Source: Hyaloperonospora brassicae
Lineage: Eukaryota; Oomycota; Peronosporomycetes; Peronosporales; Peronosporaceae
NCBI GenBank assembly: GCA_947650285.1
Contig: CANTFL010000090.1
Location: 868,001-932,000 of the forward strand
DNA length: 64,000 nucleotides
Reading direction: 5' to 3'
Part shown: piece after piece, positions 26,000 through 36,585 of the stretch
Position numbering within the stretch: position 1 is the stretch's first letter
Layout of the letters: the number at the start of each line of letters is the position of its first letter
The notes under the pieces: generated by a model
What the model was told of the DNA's origin: nothing
Seen by the model: only the letters and a program-made list of their open reading frames with translations
The model's database searches: none
Made by a program: the position numbers and the translations under genes

Positions 26000-28900
26000 T
26001 GTTTTTTCTTAAATCGCGAGAGGATTGTATGTTTAACTTGATAGGATAATTAGATGATGACTGATGTTTAGTAATGGCGAATTTCAACAATTTCCTTCAT
26101 TCGGTATGCGATCATAATAAATCCTGTTAAAATGAGTGAAAGTTTATGCACATATGTTGATACGATACAGTAGCGAAATTGGATAGGGACACACCGCAAT
26201 CGTTGGTGGCTGCTGTCAAAGCTCCATTAAAATTCCTACTGAAGGAGCACGGACAATAGACTTTCAGTGTGACATGAAGGATGTCTAACCCCCTCGCTGG
26301 CATCCTTACAATTTTGTCTGCATCAAGTACGAATGTTTTCGCGAATTGAAATCTGCATATAATATCAATTAATGATGTCATACACCCTCAAATGCGATGA
26401 TGAGCCCAATGTCGCAATTATCAACAAGAAGCTTTCAATGCCTTGGGAATTCCTGTCGACATCAGTTATCATCCACCTATAACTCACAAAGGCTTCACGT
26501 CCATGAATTCAACTGCAGCAATTAAATCATGGGTATTACCAGCAAAAATACCACACTGAAGGAGCGGGATGCTGTAGACATTCGTATTTTACTTGCACTC
26601 TATCATAAAATTCGAGCGAAAGATAATCCAAAGACCTTGAATCAGCTGTTATACCACAGCAAATCTCGAACGGGGTTGACTTCATCAACTGCAGCCGTAA
26701 ATGATAAATTATTATTCTTCATGCACTGCAGTAGATCTTCCGTGTTTAATTTTTCACAAAGTGTCTTTCGTTGTGACTCCTGGACGATATTGCGGACATC
26801 ATTTCCGATATTAGGATACCTTCCATTTTAAAGAATTTAGAGTATTTCAAAAAATCATAAATATACAAAATGTAAGATAATGACATGCTGTATATGACTA
26901 AAACAAGCACACATGCCCTAAAGCAGCTACATCATAAGACATCTGGAAGAGCCTATAACTACTTTCTTATGATTCTTTCGTCGCACGTCGCGCAGACGGT
27001 AGCGTCGAGATCATGGTCTTACTGATTCAACGGAAATGACCAGTGTGGGGTATTGCTCACACAAAGCGTTGACCAGACACTTTCTTCTATAGCGTACACG
27101 TCATACATAATCGCGAGCTCGTATGAACAGCCGACCAATTTTGTTCTACGATCTTGCAAATAAGTGTGCTGACGACGGATCTCCTAAAATCTTTCTCGGC
27201 TAAAATGTGGGTACAGCGAGCTTGAGACCATTCGAACGGCTGCGGAATACACTAATGACAAATCCTTGGCGTACGGTGTACTTCTTCAAAACCCATACAA
27301 CCGTCTTTTAAGTGTCAATAGACCGAACCGGTAATATTCTGTACACTAGCATTAAAGATCAACGGCTACAAGATTGAGGCCAGCATTACTCGAAACGTAG
27401 CAATTTTGCCAGCGATGCTTGAATTCGTGTCATCGTTAATGACCGAAGCAGTGGTAGCAGCAGTAAAGAGGGTGAATATACGGCTTTTCCATTTGCATGA
27501 CAAAACGAATATTTTCTATTAAAATAGACACGGCTATGTTACAGGTGCAATTTTACTTAGCCTATCTTAAATTCTTTAAATTAAAGTATCTTGAATGTAT
27601 TACCACTGTTGCCATATACATATTTAGTGTTTTGAATAGTCACTTGTGTATTCTGCAAAATTGTTTAGTGATTTTAGCCTCTTTCGTGCCTAACGTTTCG
27701 CACGACGTCAAAGCTCAGTCTTAATTTTGTACTAAATTCAGCAATACGTGTCTAAGCTAATTCCACTACCGGGACCAAGTTTCTGTAATATTTTAGATAG
27801 GACTTTCATTGATCGAGGGTTAATTTTATCATTTTTTTCGCCACAGTGGCTTTCGCTGTTTCGAAGATTTTGGGCAAGCGCGCTTTGAACATTCAAAAGG
27901 CTTTGAGCTACCATAATGAAAACATCCATATTACTTTAATCCCTGACTATTCACATCGATCACATCCGATATTATCCGAACCATTTCCATGTTTGCACCA
28001 GTAGAAATACACAAAAGCATTAAACATTTGCGAGACGCGGCGTTGACGCGGGATAGCAGCAACCCACAAGCATAGTCGAAGCCACAACCAGAACCAGCAC
28101 GAAAAATTATAAAGCGGTCAGCCAATACGAACATGACCAACAAGTTCAGATTGCCCTGTGTGACCACACGATAGATATTCATTCGCTTACGCAAGCATAC
28201 TTGATCATGTAGATACACGAGACGTAAAATTTTCTGTCCGTCAAAAATTATTTTTCTAATCATTTAAACGCTCAGTTGAAGCTTGCTATGACTAAGAATA
28301 TAACAGAGCGGCAAAGCGGCAGTTAATGATAATTACCTATTGATAAAAAGCTCTGTACCAGTAGTTTCCTACGTACCAGAAAAAATTAATATGCCAAGGG
28401 ACTTCATTAAAGAGAAGGTCGCGTGCGCACTTGCTGAGCTATATACTGATCACAGGAACCTCCAGTTTTTTAATTAAATGACTAAAGGAATTTTACAACC
28501 TCCACGATCTCACGTTCTTCCACCGCTTTCGCGAAGTAGTATCAGTCAACATTGCATTTATTACAAAGAGCCTACCGCTAATTTGATTGAACTCTGGACC
28601 AAAATGATCCACGATACATGTGTTATGCAGAATGCAGATAAGTCCAGCATGATATGACCACTGTTACGCCATTCGCTTACAATCGATACCATTTGAGTGG
28701 ACAACTATTTGGAGATTAAGCAGCTTGAAGTAGGCAAAAACAATATGGAGTATTTCGCGTTGGATGTGTGCTGCAATGCTAATAATGAGAATGTAGTTCA
28801 CTTCCTGTGAGCAGCAAATAAGGAAGTCCACGCTGATATAGAACTATTAATCGAGACAGCCTCAAATGCAAGTTCCGAACCATTAATAATCATCGGATGA

Positions 28901-30110
28901 TACAAGTCCACTTTGTCGAGTGGCCGGGAGGGTACAATGCGTGGATGGCAGGTTGAAATGTTAGTTTGAAAATAAACAACTGCAGTGCTTATTTACCATT
29001 ATTGCAGCACGCATATTAAGTAAAACTCCGCAACACAAAGGTGTTCCAGCTATCACTAAACACGACGTCAGAGATTCAGCATTTCAGAGAAAATATTTTC
29101 AGAAGCTTAAAGACTTATCTCAGCTCTGGTATACTTGTCTACCCCATAGTCGCCTTTAACACAAGGTAGTCGACCCTGATAAGATCGAAGCGCTCGAGGC
29201 GAATCATATTTATGGTTTATCTTGGAGAATTGACGTAACATTGTAAACAATTCTCCACTGTTTTCATAATTGCCATTTTTGAACAACCGATGATGATGTT
29301 ACGTTGATTTTTAAAGAGGTAGTAAAGATCCTGAACTGAAAATGAACCTCGAAGCATAGATTTAAGAGCTTCGATACCGGACCCATTAAAAAATCGAAAT
29401 TTTCTTATGTATCCTGCCGAACGCAAGTAACTTTGTTCTGACACAGGAGAAAATCGCCCGTGGAGAATAAAAAGTATTATATTGTTGAGGGTTATTATAA
29501 AGCTTTAAAGTACCAACTTATAGTTGACCGAACACATTGATTACAACAGGTTATCTATAAATGCAGTACTTATGATATGGCTTCTGCTGGACCCAATTCC
29601 TCGTTCCTTTTGCAAAGCATCTTTCGTGAGCCCACCTATCGAGCCAACAGACCATAAAGCGATGATGATAATGAAGTCTTCTCGAAAAAAGCACACAGTT
29701 ATTGTGGAGATATACTCTCTTTATAGGCATTCAGGTTCCACCTGCAAAGGTTCTGGCATGCATCGACTATGCACACGTATCAAAACTTGATGAGTAGAAT
29801 TCTATTGATTTATATTACCGTCGAAAAAAGGTATTCTTCCTTCCTTGCGTGCGTGCTATGGCAAAGGCGACCTTTGTGGCGTTCGTCGACAAAGTGCATG
29901 ATCAAGATGTCAATTTGCCGGCGCAGGTACATCTCGTGCAGACATCCACACCGTTCGTCGAGGGTCTCCCTAGTATGAATACAAGATTCTGCACAAGTAT
30001 ATCATACCTCTCTGGCACAGCGCATTCCTGTAATGGGGTAGACCATTACACCCATTACCATTATGCAAAAGGACGAAAAAGTATCGTGTTGTACAGTTTA
30101 AATTAGATCA
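26000..30110. other. Eroded coding-like block, unidentified
   Basis: Composition is less AT-rich than the flanks, and many 60-110 codon frames occur on both strands. Examples are 26529-26831 plus, 27931-28263 minus (110 codons, longest) and 29524-29790 plus. At about 28380-28900 the plus strand gives protein-like stretches in a single frame broken by stops (for example KINMPRDFIKEKVACALAEL and EIKQLEVGKNNMEYFALDVC). This suggests one or more old transposon coding regions. I recognise no catalytic motif and cannot assign a family. Confidence 0.4.
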
Positions 30111-32044
30111 TTAAATTTAGTGATGATGTTGTGATGAACGAGGCGTCAACTGTTTGGTTGATATTGTGTGTATATCAATCCATAATCGCTTCTAGAAGAG
30201 CGCAAAAGGTGAATGGTAGACATATCGTCAATTTGGTCTGATCAATATGAATAAGTTACAACCCTGTAGACACAAGATTTATTAAAATTAAATTAAATTA
30301 AAATTCAGTATACTTTTGCTTCAACCAAAGTCTATATCGTCGTCTTTTACCCTCCCTATGTCGGTGTAGAGAAGAATATGTCACTGACCTCCACTATTGT
30401 CAGTGAGAGTTGGATCTGGACTGGTCGGCCAGTTTTGTAGCTGCCAATGTTCCGTTACATCAACCTATTTCGGATAAAGGGTAATTAGCTTTAAGGCGTT
30501 AGGCTTAGCACGACCAGCTTCGTTTAACTGAAATAATATGTGACTTTCTTCGCATCGCCGATGATGCGGCGAGACCGTACGGCGACCTCCAACTGGACAA
30601 ATCGGAACAGCAGAGAGTATTTTATGGCTCCCTAGACTTATATATACATCTGTGTTAAAACTTCTGGGCTAGAGAACATGTATCGATCCGCTTAAAGCAG
30701 CATTAATTTGATCCATCTTCTTGAATTTGTCTGCGAAAGGCTTTGTAAAATACTCTGTTTAGAGCTTGAATAAAGCAAAGTTTAAATCATTGATTCAGCA
30801 TTCCCATTGTTCCAAATGGTGTGTCGGTACTAGCCAATTACTCAGCTTTGTATACAGCTTTGACCAAGACACCAATAGCGGTAACATAAACTTAACACAT
30901 AATTTGCTAAATCGCATTATCTTCGATGACAAAAAAAGAATAAAACAATTTTATATATGGTGTGAAATATGTACATTCTCTCATGCACGTGATATATAAA
31001 AGTTTTGTGATCGTGGTGCACACTATGATGTGCGACCAGACATAATAATTAATCTTCTACCCATCTAAGTAACAAAGATTCTGTCATTTAGTACAACGAA
31101 ACGTGCTATACCGGCGGTAATGTATAGCGGCACGGCATGTCCTCCAAAAGAAAGTGTTATTTGTACGGATGAAAAAATTGATGGTGTGCATTTTTTTAAT
31201 TTTTTGAAGCATTTTGTAAATATCATATGATTTAGACTGTTCGTTTGATAACAATGTGAACATTTTTTACGTATGGGTACTTGATACAATTGTTGCGGAA
31301 CAAAGGGCCTCGCAATCTCGGCTTTAAATACGCAGATGGACGTTTCTTGTCAATAAAAGTACACTATGCCCAATTTACACGTACAATTTGATGTGCCGAC
31401 AACAGCTCTAGACTAGGAGATAAAGGTAACTTGTGTACTAGGCGATCTTATCTCACGTTGGTATAGACCAGCAAATCCATTGTGTCAAACCTAAAATAGC
31501 TATCAGTCGCCATTTAAATTCTTTTTTAATTCCTTTACATCTTTGATTAGTAGCAATTACATTTCATATTAGATACATTTCATTAACTATCTATCGTGAT
31601 CAATCTTTCAAAATATCCTTTATTGGATATTTTATTATTTGAATCAATTCTTGGGCTTATTTCAGCTAAGTTGAGAATCTGTATTGTATGACGTTGAGAA
31701 CTTTTACCTTTTATTTTTGCTGTCTCAACCACACAAAGTCACAGCCTCTGACCCCCACTCAATTTTGTCGATGCTATCGTCATACCATTAAAACAGGCAG
31801 TTGATGCATGTGCGCAAGAACGAATCGATTTTGTCGGTGCAGCACCTTATAAATGAGAACGGCCTCCGTGAAGAAGATGGACATGTAAACCTTTGCAATG
31901 TCGGCCTGCGTCAATTCATTGGTGGCACACAAAGCAGCCCGATGATGCGTGTATACAAGCAACAGCCGTGACGCATTTACAGCCACTCTAACAGATGTTG
32001 TGCCACTGTTTTTTGGCAACCGATAGAAATGTTGACTTATGGGA
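30111..32044. other. No identifiable gene
   Basis: Mixed to AT-rich DNA. Short frames (30766-30999 plus, 31780-32019 minus) lack recognisable motifs. It ends at a possible left target-site duplication (TGGGA, 32040-32044) of the next solo LTR. Confidence 0.4.
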
Positions 32045-32521
32045 TGTAGCGGAGCTACATAGCTCCTTAGTTCAGAGGAAGACTAAACGCTCTACGAGCA
32101 ACTTTGGTTCTACAAACCCGAGTCAGAGAGTTAACAAGCTCGAGAGCTTACGGTTCCTGTTCCAGGGAGACTAAACGATTCAAAAGAATCACAGCACAGA
32201 TTGCTCAGATGCAGCTACGTTCAAAGATATTGCTAGCTCCTACCGACGAAAGACGCCTCGTAAGAGACGTGTCTTTAAGTGATAAAAATGAAAATTGAAT
32301 TTTATTCCTTCTTATAATCTAAAAGAACACCTTAGATCAACATAATTAAAGTACTCGCTAATATTCTACATAAAACCTCTCAAAAAATCTCGTAATCAAT
32401 GGTTGACAAGCAATAGTCTATTTCAATCGATAATGTGTTCTAATATCACTTTCAAGGGAGGCCCATCCCTTGTGTGCATCACACCTATTGTCGACTACTA
32501 GCCGATGTGTACCCCGTTACA
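32045..32521 (+). mobile_element. Solo LTR, family A copy 2
   Basis: This 477-bp element starts TGTAGCGGAGC and ends CCCCGTTACA. Flanking pentamers TGGGA and TAGGA differ at one base, consistent with an aged duplication. It aligns from end to end with copy 1 and with the reverse complement of copy 3, which carries about 55 bp more in a short tandem duplication. Hairpins shared with the other copies are visible: GAGCT-ACAT-AGCTC, GCTC-TAC-GAGC, CCTG-TTC-CAGG and GATTC-AAAA-GAATC. No internal retrotransposon genes lie next to it. It ends about 500 bp upstream of the SDR start codon, so it could contribute to that gene's upstream region. Confidence 0.8.
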
Positions 32522-33024
32522 TAGGAGCTGCAAAAAAATGCAACGAACTTGAATTTACCAGTAGTTTTGTCGACATTTACAAAGAGCGATTCTTGCGCAA
32601 ACTTTCTGCCGTCAGGTACCGCTGCTGTGTGTCAATGATTTCGGTCAGCCTTCGATTACATTCGAGCTGAAAATGAGGATACTCACGAGCATGACAAGCG
32701 TGTGCTACTGGACTGGATGTTCATGATAGCGCCAGAGTCATCGATTCCTTTCTTGCCTCATACATAGTCAAGCACAACGGACTACTCACCAATGGTACAC
32801 TCAAACCACCGAACGACATCAACGCCGTGTTGTGCTTTGTAAGACATACTCACGTCGATAATACCTTTCTGCCCTTCTCTCGCCACACCATCAACTGATT
32901 CGAGTGCTGCACACCTCACATCGACCCACCCGTCGTCGGCCCTCTTTCACGATCGTCTCACACGGATTCCTCCACACGTGACCCCTCTCACCGTCCGTCT
33001 TCTCGTGCACCGATTGCTTGCTCC
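32522..33024 (+). other. SDR upstream region
   Basis: Base composition rises towards C-rich pyrimidine stretches in the last 150 bp before the SDR ATG, as is common in oomycete 5' regions. I could not find a clear match to the oomycete initiator plus flanking promoter region. A frame at 32470-32670 runs out of the LTR and has no coding features. Confidence 0.35.
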
Positions 33025-34087
33025 ATGACGCCCCTCAGTCTCCACAATCTCTTCAGCGTGGAGGACAAAGTGGTGGTCATCACGGGCGGAGGTCGCGGCC
33101 TTGGCAAGATGATGGCCGACGGCTTCGTGCAGAACGGGGCTCGAGTGTATATCGCCTCCCGCGACTTGAAAGGGTGCGCTGCCACGGCCCAAGAGCTCAT
33201 GGCGAGAGGCTCCGGCCACTGCATTGCCGTACGATACGCGGAACTGGCAAAAGTTCTTCCGCCAATGGCCCCGTTGGCCATTTAGCGCTCACGTGACGAC
33301 GTTGTGCCTATTTCTATACTATTTACCGTTTAGCTGGAAGCAGATTTGCAGAGCGAAAGGGGGTGCAAGCAGCTCGCAGCAGCGATCGCGAAACAAGAGT
33401 CCCGAGTCGATGTCCTGATCAACAACTCGGGCGTCGTATGGGGTGGGGACTTTGACCACCATCCAGAATCCGGTACCGCTTTTCGACGATTGATAGTGGA
33501 GGAGGACGAGTGTTTGCCACACGGGTTTGGGCTGACACAGATGCTTTCTTGCTTGCTTCTTGTTTGTGTGTGAAATCGACGTGCTGCTAGCTTGGACCAA
33601 AGTGTTGACAGTGAACGTGACGGCGCCCTTTTATCTGATCAAGTACCTCTTGCCACTACTGGACGCCGCTGCCGCGACTTCGGATGCTGCCCGCATCATA
33701 AACGTTGGCTCCGTGGCTGGGCTCGTACCCCAGCGGCTCGACACCATTGCCTATGATACATCCAAGGCAGCCATCCACCACATGACGCGCGTACTGGCGG
33801 CGAAGTTGGCACGTCGGTCGAACGGCGGTCATATTCTTGTGAACGCTATTGCCCCGGGGCTGGTGCCGTCTAAGATGTCGAACAGTATTTCAATGGTTAC
33901 CGATCAGACTCTGGACGAAGTTGCGACCAGCATTCCGATTGAGCGGTTCGGCGAAGATGCTGATATGGCTGGGCTCGCTATTTTTCTGTCGTCGAAGGCG
34001 TCGGGGTGGATCACTGGTATGGTGATTGCCTCAGACGGTGGTCAAGTGTACGCAATGGAGACCTGTGTGGGGCCGTCCAAGTTGTAG
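33025..34087 (+). CDS. Short-chain dehydrogenase/reductase, peroxisomal SKL end
   Basis: Three exons: 33025-33228, 33334-33472 and 33591-34087. The introns of 105 and 118 bp are GT-AG (phase 0 and phase 1). The spliced product is 279 residues, normal for a classical SDR. Visible features are the nucleotide-binding TGGGRGLG at residues 20-27, NNSG at 98-101 (usually NNAG), catalytic Asn123, Ser155, and the Y-x3-K pair Tyr169/Lys173. The C-terminal part ends in a TGxxxxxDGG-type block. The family catalyses NAD(P)-dependent oxidation or reduction of alcohols and ketones. The overall pattern resembles the 3-oxoacyl-ACP reductase (FabG/RhlG-like) group, but the substrate cannot be read from sequence. 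The last three residues are SKL, the canonical peroxisomal import signal. Retained introns would introduce stops, which supports the splicing. Flanks are solo LTRs, not neighbouring genes. Start chosen as the first ATG before the conserved V-x-V-I-T strand. Confidence 0.92.
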
Positions 34088-34869
34088 GCTGACGACCATC
34101 AGGTGTAATAATGCCAAAGTGTGTTTCACGTGTGTTTCACAAGAGCAGCGATTCATGCAGCTTTGTGCGACTCAATACGATTCTTCTCATGCTGTATATT
34201 GTCTGACGGTCAAGACTTAAGTACAACAAGGACTAAAGGACACCGATATAAGTCTCGAAAGTACCACAGCCATACTGAAAAAAAACACATGGCGATAATA
34301 GAGCATTTCCCTCTGCGCACAGTCAAATAGCATACGTTCGTTTTATAAAACATGGCAGCACTATAGTTCTAGGGACAACAGCCTTGCTGCACAATGGGTC
34401 ACCTATTTGACGTAAAGCTTGGACACATTTTGGTGGCTCTTGCCCGTAGATATATGCAAAATTTGCTTTGATGCGGTGAGGTCTTAGGTTATGTCTTTCT
34501 GGCTATCTCTTCACTCACGGCTTTGGCATAGCTAAACAGCGACGACTTCTCATCCTGATACGTCCACATTGTGTTTGGTAGGTCTAAAGGTCCCAGCTTT
34601 TGACGCCGTCTGCTATTATACTATAAAAAGGCAACAAGTCGAACAACACAAGCTTTAAAGTGCCTATAAATCGCCAGTGTCGCATGAATCCTATGAGAAG
34701 CAGCAATCATTTGGATGGCTATAAAAGCGAGACACCACGAGTAGGCGACTTATATAATTAATCAACTAGTGAGCTTGCATGCTGTAAAAATAGCGACGTG
34801 CAGTCGCTGTATTTGTCGTCTTTTGCATTTATAAAAAAGCGATTTTTTCGGCTCAATCATGCCGAATGG
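34088..34869. other. SDR downstream region
   Basis: No gene. From about 34610 onward short related strings recur (CTATAAA followed by AGCGA or ATCGCC) and small inverted repeats appear, such as AGCGAC-gtgca-GTCGCT at 34792-34808. This may be part of another eroded repeat element abutting the solo LTR at 34875. Confidence 0.4.
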
Positions 34870-34874
34870 ACTGC

Positions 34875-35265
34875 TGTAACGGGGCACACCCTTGCGTAAC
34901 TTAACGCAAGGGTTTTGGGTGCCCCGACAGACGTACACGTGGCAAGCGAGGAAGCGTAGGTAGGGTAAAAGTAGAACTGCTATATTAATATAATTAAGTT
35001 TTTAAACCACTGTCTCTTCGTTTGACTTAGCTTAACTATACTATTATAACTGAGTGTATGGTGACGTCTCGTCACCACTCATTGCGCGCGTCTTGCGGCG
35101 ATTGGTGGGTTGATATCGTCAATATATCAATCAATGAACAGACTATTTGGTCGACCCTTCAATATCACCACTTTGGTGATATTGTTTAAAGAATATTCAG
35201 CTTCATATTCTTCATTGTCACTTTCCTTAAAGTGACAATTTCATGTAACGGGCTGCCCCGTTACA
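34875..35265. mobile_element. Solo LTR, family B, hairpin-rich
   Basis: This 391-bp element runs from TGTAACGGGG to CCCCGTTACA and is bounded by a perfect 5-bp duplication, ACTGC, at 34870-34874 and 35266-35270. The termini are near-perfect inverted repeats in the TG...CA style of LTRs. No gag or pol flanks it. Seven perfect hairpins lie inside: 34888-34913 (10-bp stem, enclosed by a second 7-bp stem 34881-34887/34919-34925), 35060-35076 (7 bp, 3-nt loop), 35110-35130 (7 bp), 35160-35184 (10 bp), 35189-35212 (8 bp), 35214-35239 (11 bp) and 35244-35265 (9 bp, which is the 3' terminus itself). Termini resemble family A, but the interior is different. Orientation is not determined. Confidence 0.85.
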
Positions 35266-35634
35266 ACTGCCATGTACACATGCGCAGCGCTTGCGGTGTG
35301 TGCGTCATTTGATTGAGTACATCTTCTATACGCGAAGCGTTGTGCGTGCGCAACATATTCTACCTCATTGATCTAGTGCTGTCAAAGTCTCACAGGCATC
35401 AAGACCCTCATTCGCAGAGGCTGAACTTCGATTTTTTTGGATTCAGGTTGACTTAGTTGTGAGGAAGTTATCCAGCGATGCACCCAATGCGTCGCTTGCT
35501 GACTTTGAGAACGTTGTATCTGCTTTATCCGTGTGATCCCGCAACAAATTCATTCTAAGGGAAAGACTCGGATGTAAAGGTGTTGCTAAATAGTCAAGCG
35601 GCAAATCTTATGCGGGTTCGTCGAGTATCATAGC
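35266..35634. other. Spacer between two solo LTRs
   Basis: No gene. It contains further small inverted repeats, for example ACGC-GAA-GCGT near 35330 and an 8-bp stem with one wobble pair near 35475-35495. It may be a remnant of another element. Confidence 0.4.
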
Positions 35635-36166
35635 TGTAACGGGGTTACACGTCGACTGGTAGTCGACAATAGGTGTGGTACACACAAGGTATGGAATCCC
35701 CTTTAAAGTAATATTAGAACACAAGTATCAATTGTTGAAGACTGATGTCTGTCAACCATTGATTACGAGATCTTTTAATATGTTTATTTAGGACATAAGT
35801 AAGTAGGTTATTTACTTTGTTTTACAATGTTCTTTTAGGTTAAAAGAAGAAATAAAATTCAGTTCTCATTTTGATCATCAAAAGACACGTGCCTCTCTGA
35901 GGCGTCTTGCGATCGTAAGGAAGTAGCAACGCCTTTTTAAGGCAGATACTCCTTGTGCACTCAGTGCGTTTGATTCTTTGAATCGTTTAGTCCCCCTGAT
36001 ACAGGGACCGTAAGCTCTTTGAGCTTGTTGACTATTTGAGTCGGGTTCTTTGAACTAAGCTTAGCTCTCTTAGCTGTTGACTCTTTGATTCGGGTTCGTA
36101 GAACCAAAGTTGCTCATTGAGAGTTAAGTCTTCCTCTGGCTTAAGGAGCTGTGTAGCTCTACTACA
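35635..36166 (-). mobile_element. Solo LTR, family A copy 3, inverted
   Basis: This 532-bp element begins TGTAACGGGGTTACA on the plus strand and ends GTAGCTCTACTACA. Its reverse complement aligns along the whole length with copies 1 and 2. Flanking pentamers ATAGC and ATATC differ at one base. It is longer than the other copies because a unit resembling GGGTTC...GTTGACT is repeated between about 36028 and 36105. Short stems with 3-nt loops are dense, for example 35635-35649, 35651-35667, 35891-35903, 35931-35943, 35972-35984, 35994-36006, 36012-36026, 36045-36055 and 36093-36105, plus a 4-nt-loop stem at 36046-36059 shifted by 100 (36146-36159). No retrotransposon genes adjoin it. Confidence 0.82.
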
Positions 36167-36585
36167 ATATCGGCATTACAGTGCTCTACATTTACAAGAT
36201 TTGCAGTATGTCTACCTCGTTTTACTTTCTCAAGGCATTATCTTGTCATCTCTTTTCTCTGTTATGCTCTCGCTAGAAACCTACACTGACTCTTTCATTT
36301 CGATACTACTCAGTCATGAACTGACATTATGTGATGAAGAACCATATGCTGTATTCTAGCGATGATATGAATATTGATAATGCAGCAACATCGTCTGGAA
36401 CGAAAAGAAAGTCTTATAATCCCTTCGATGAGTTTCCCCCAAAAAGCTATTTACTAAAGTACGTTATCGAATTCCGCGTCTATGTACCTCGTTCTATTGC
36501 CGCTAACTTATAAGTTAATAAGTCTTGATCAAATGGGGAAATATATCTTAATATATGGTAATTATTTGTATAATAAAAGATTAAA
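36167..36585. other. No identifiable gene
   Basis: About 420 bp between the solo LTR and the stop codon of the transposase remnant. Short frames here carry no recognised feature. It may include the terminal region of the pogo-like element. Confidence 0.4.

Noticed and set aside
32947..33296. Minus- and plus-strand frames overlapping SDR exon 1
   Set aside because: Shadow frames; the SDR frame alone carries the Rossmann motif and correct splice junctions.
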